Assembly: GCA_029262895.1 (NCBI GenBank)
Contig: JAJCYM010000025.1
Location: 1 to 64,000, forward strand
DNA length: 64,000 nt
Direction: 5' to 3'
From: Roseivirga sp.
GTDB lineage: Bacteria; Bacteroidota; Bacteroidia; Cytophagales; Cyclobacteriaceae
Positions 63,838 to 64,000 of the stretch are shown here, one piece after another (the first letter of the stretch is position 1; the number at the start of each line of letters is the position of its first letter). Below the pieces are notes generated by a model that was given only the letters and a program-made list of their open reading frames with translations, made no database searches and was not told the DNA's origin. Position numbers and translations under genes: made by a program.

Positions 63838-64000
63838 ACCTTGAAGCCTCTAGCATATCCCACATTTCTTGAGGTATCTTCTCCAAATGACTGAATTCAC
63901 CTGCGCCCTGAAGCCATTCTCCACCATCAATTGTCATTACCTCACCATTCACATAGGCTGAATAGTCAGACATAAGATAGGCCGCTAAATTGGCCAATTC
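63824..64000 (-). CDS. SDR-family oxidoreductase (C-terminal fragment)
   Basis: The minus-strand frame is open from the window edge to TAA at 63824 and gives the last 58 residues. It contains ELANLAAYLMSDYSAYVNG, then VMTIDGGEWLQGAGEF and LEKIPQEMWDML. The first part is the typical SDR end (AxxxxFLxSDxSxxxxGxxxxxDGG). The tail after DGGEWL resembles 2,4-dienoyl-CoA reductase-type members. The start and catalytic residues are outside the window, so the substrate stays uncertain. Confidence 0.8.
   Translation of the reverse strand, partial: ELANLAAYLMSDYSAYVNGEVMTIDGGEWLQGAGEFSHLEKIPQEMWDMLEASRSKKA

Overview
The window is chromosomal DNA from a member of the Bacteroidota, most likely a marine or soil Cytophagales-type bacterium (Roseivirga/Fulvivirga-like). 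The lineage is inferred from a type IX secretion type-B sorting domain (9289-10710), an IPExxxVDY-family gene beside pyruvate kinase, DUF6090 and DUF2490 proteins, YfhO, an NFACT/RqcH protein, and several promoters that fit the Bacteroidota pattern TTTG-N19-21-TAnnTTTG. No phage, plasmid, CRISPR array, tRNA or rRNA was seen. Coding density is very high. Many neighbours overlap by 1-27 bases, and about a dozen genes start with TTG or GTG.

Layout. 1-4213: the end of a pyruvate dehydrogenase E1-beta gene, a nicotinamide-riboside-kinase-like gene, a lipoprotein, an ankyrin protein, then a c-type cytochrome, a cytochrome P460 and a YWTD-propeller lipoprotein. 4266-16671: ffh, then a surface-glycan region with YfhO, two glycosyltransferases, a flippase, a LamG protein with a T9SS sorting domain, and a minus-strand operon for an acetylated amino-sugar (glycosyltransferase, Gfo/Idh dehydrogenase, hexapeptide acetyltransferase, DegT aminotransferase). 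16814-28062: housekeeping (LemA-like, miaA, a receiver/Hpt phosphorelay pair, a PhnP-like hydrolase, RqcH, pyk, acpP-fabF-rnc-nadE). 28244-37512: envelope genes (barrels, lgt, a BamA-like protein, a PorV-like protein, a helix-hairpin-helix barrel, an M1 peptidase, a PD40 propeller). 37679-46624: accessory functions (two-subunit molybdenum oxidoreductase, DoxX, phosphoesterase, AhpD-like protein, MarR plus MFS efflux pump, lipid kinase), with a foldback MITE-like element and a cluster of intergenic repeats. 46759-56267: prs, rplY, pth, an M20 amidohydrolase, metG and typA. 56306-64000: an AraC-type regulator, an alpha/beta hydrolase, an MFS carrier, a beta-lactamase-like hydrolase, an unlisted 49-residue membrane protein, a metallo-beta-lactamase-fold protein and the end of an SDR enzyme.

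Most interesting observations. (1) Two intrinsic terminator hairpins (3354-3390 and 36622-36657) lie inside the signal-peptide codons of the next gene; the A-tract and T-tract read as the Lys-rich n-region and Phe-rich h-region of the leader. (2) A 128-bp foldback element with 18-bp terminal inverted repeats lies at 40318-40445. (3) AGTTA-type palindromes lie upstream of both an AhpD-like gene and the marR-MFS pair, which suggests one MarR circuit. (4) Lgt carries an insertion of about 95 residues. (5) metG has a consensus promoter element so close to its ATG that its mRNA may be leaderless. No wholly unknown multi-gene system stands out.
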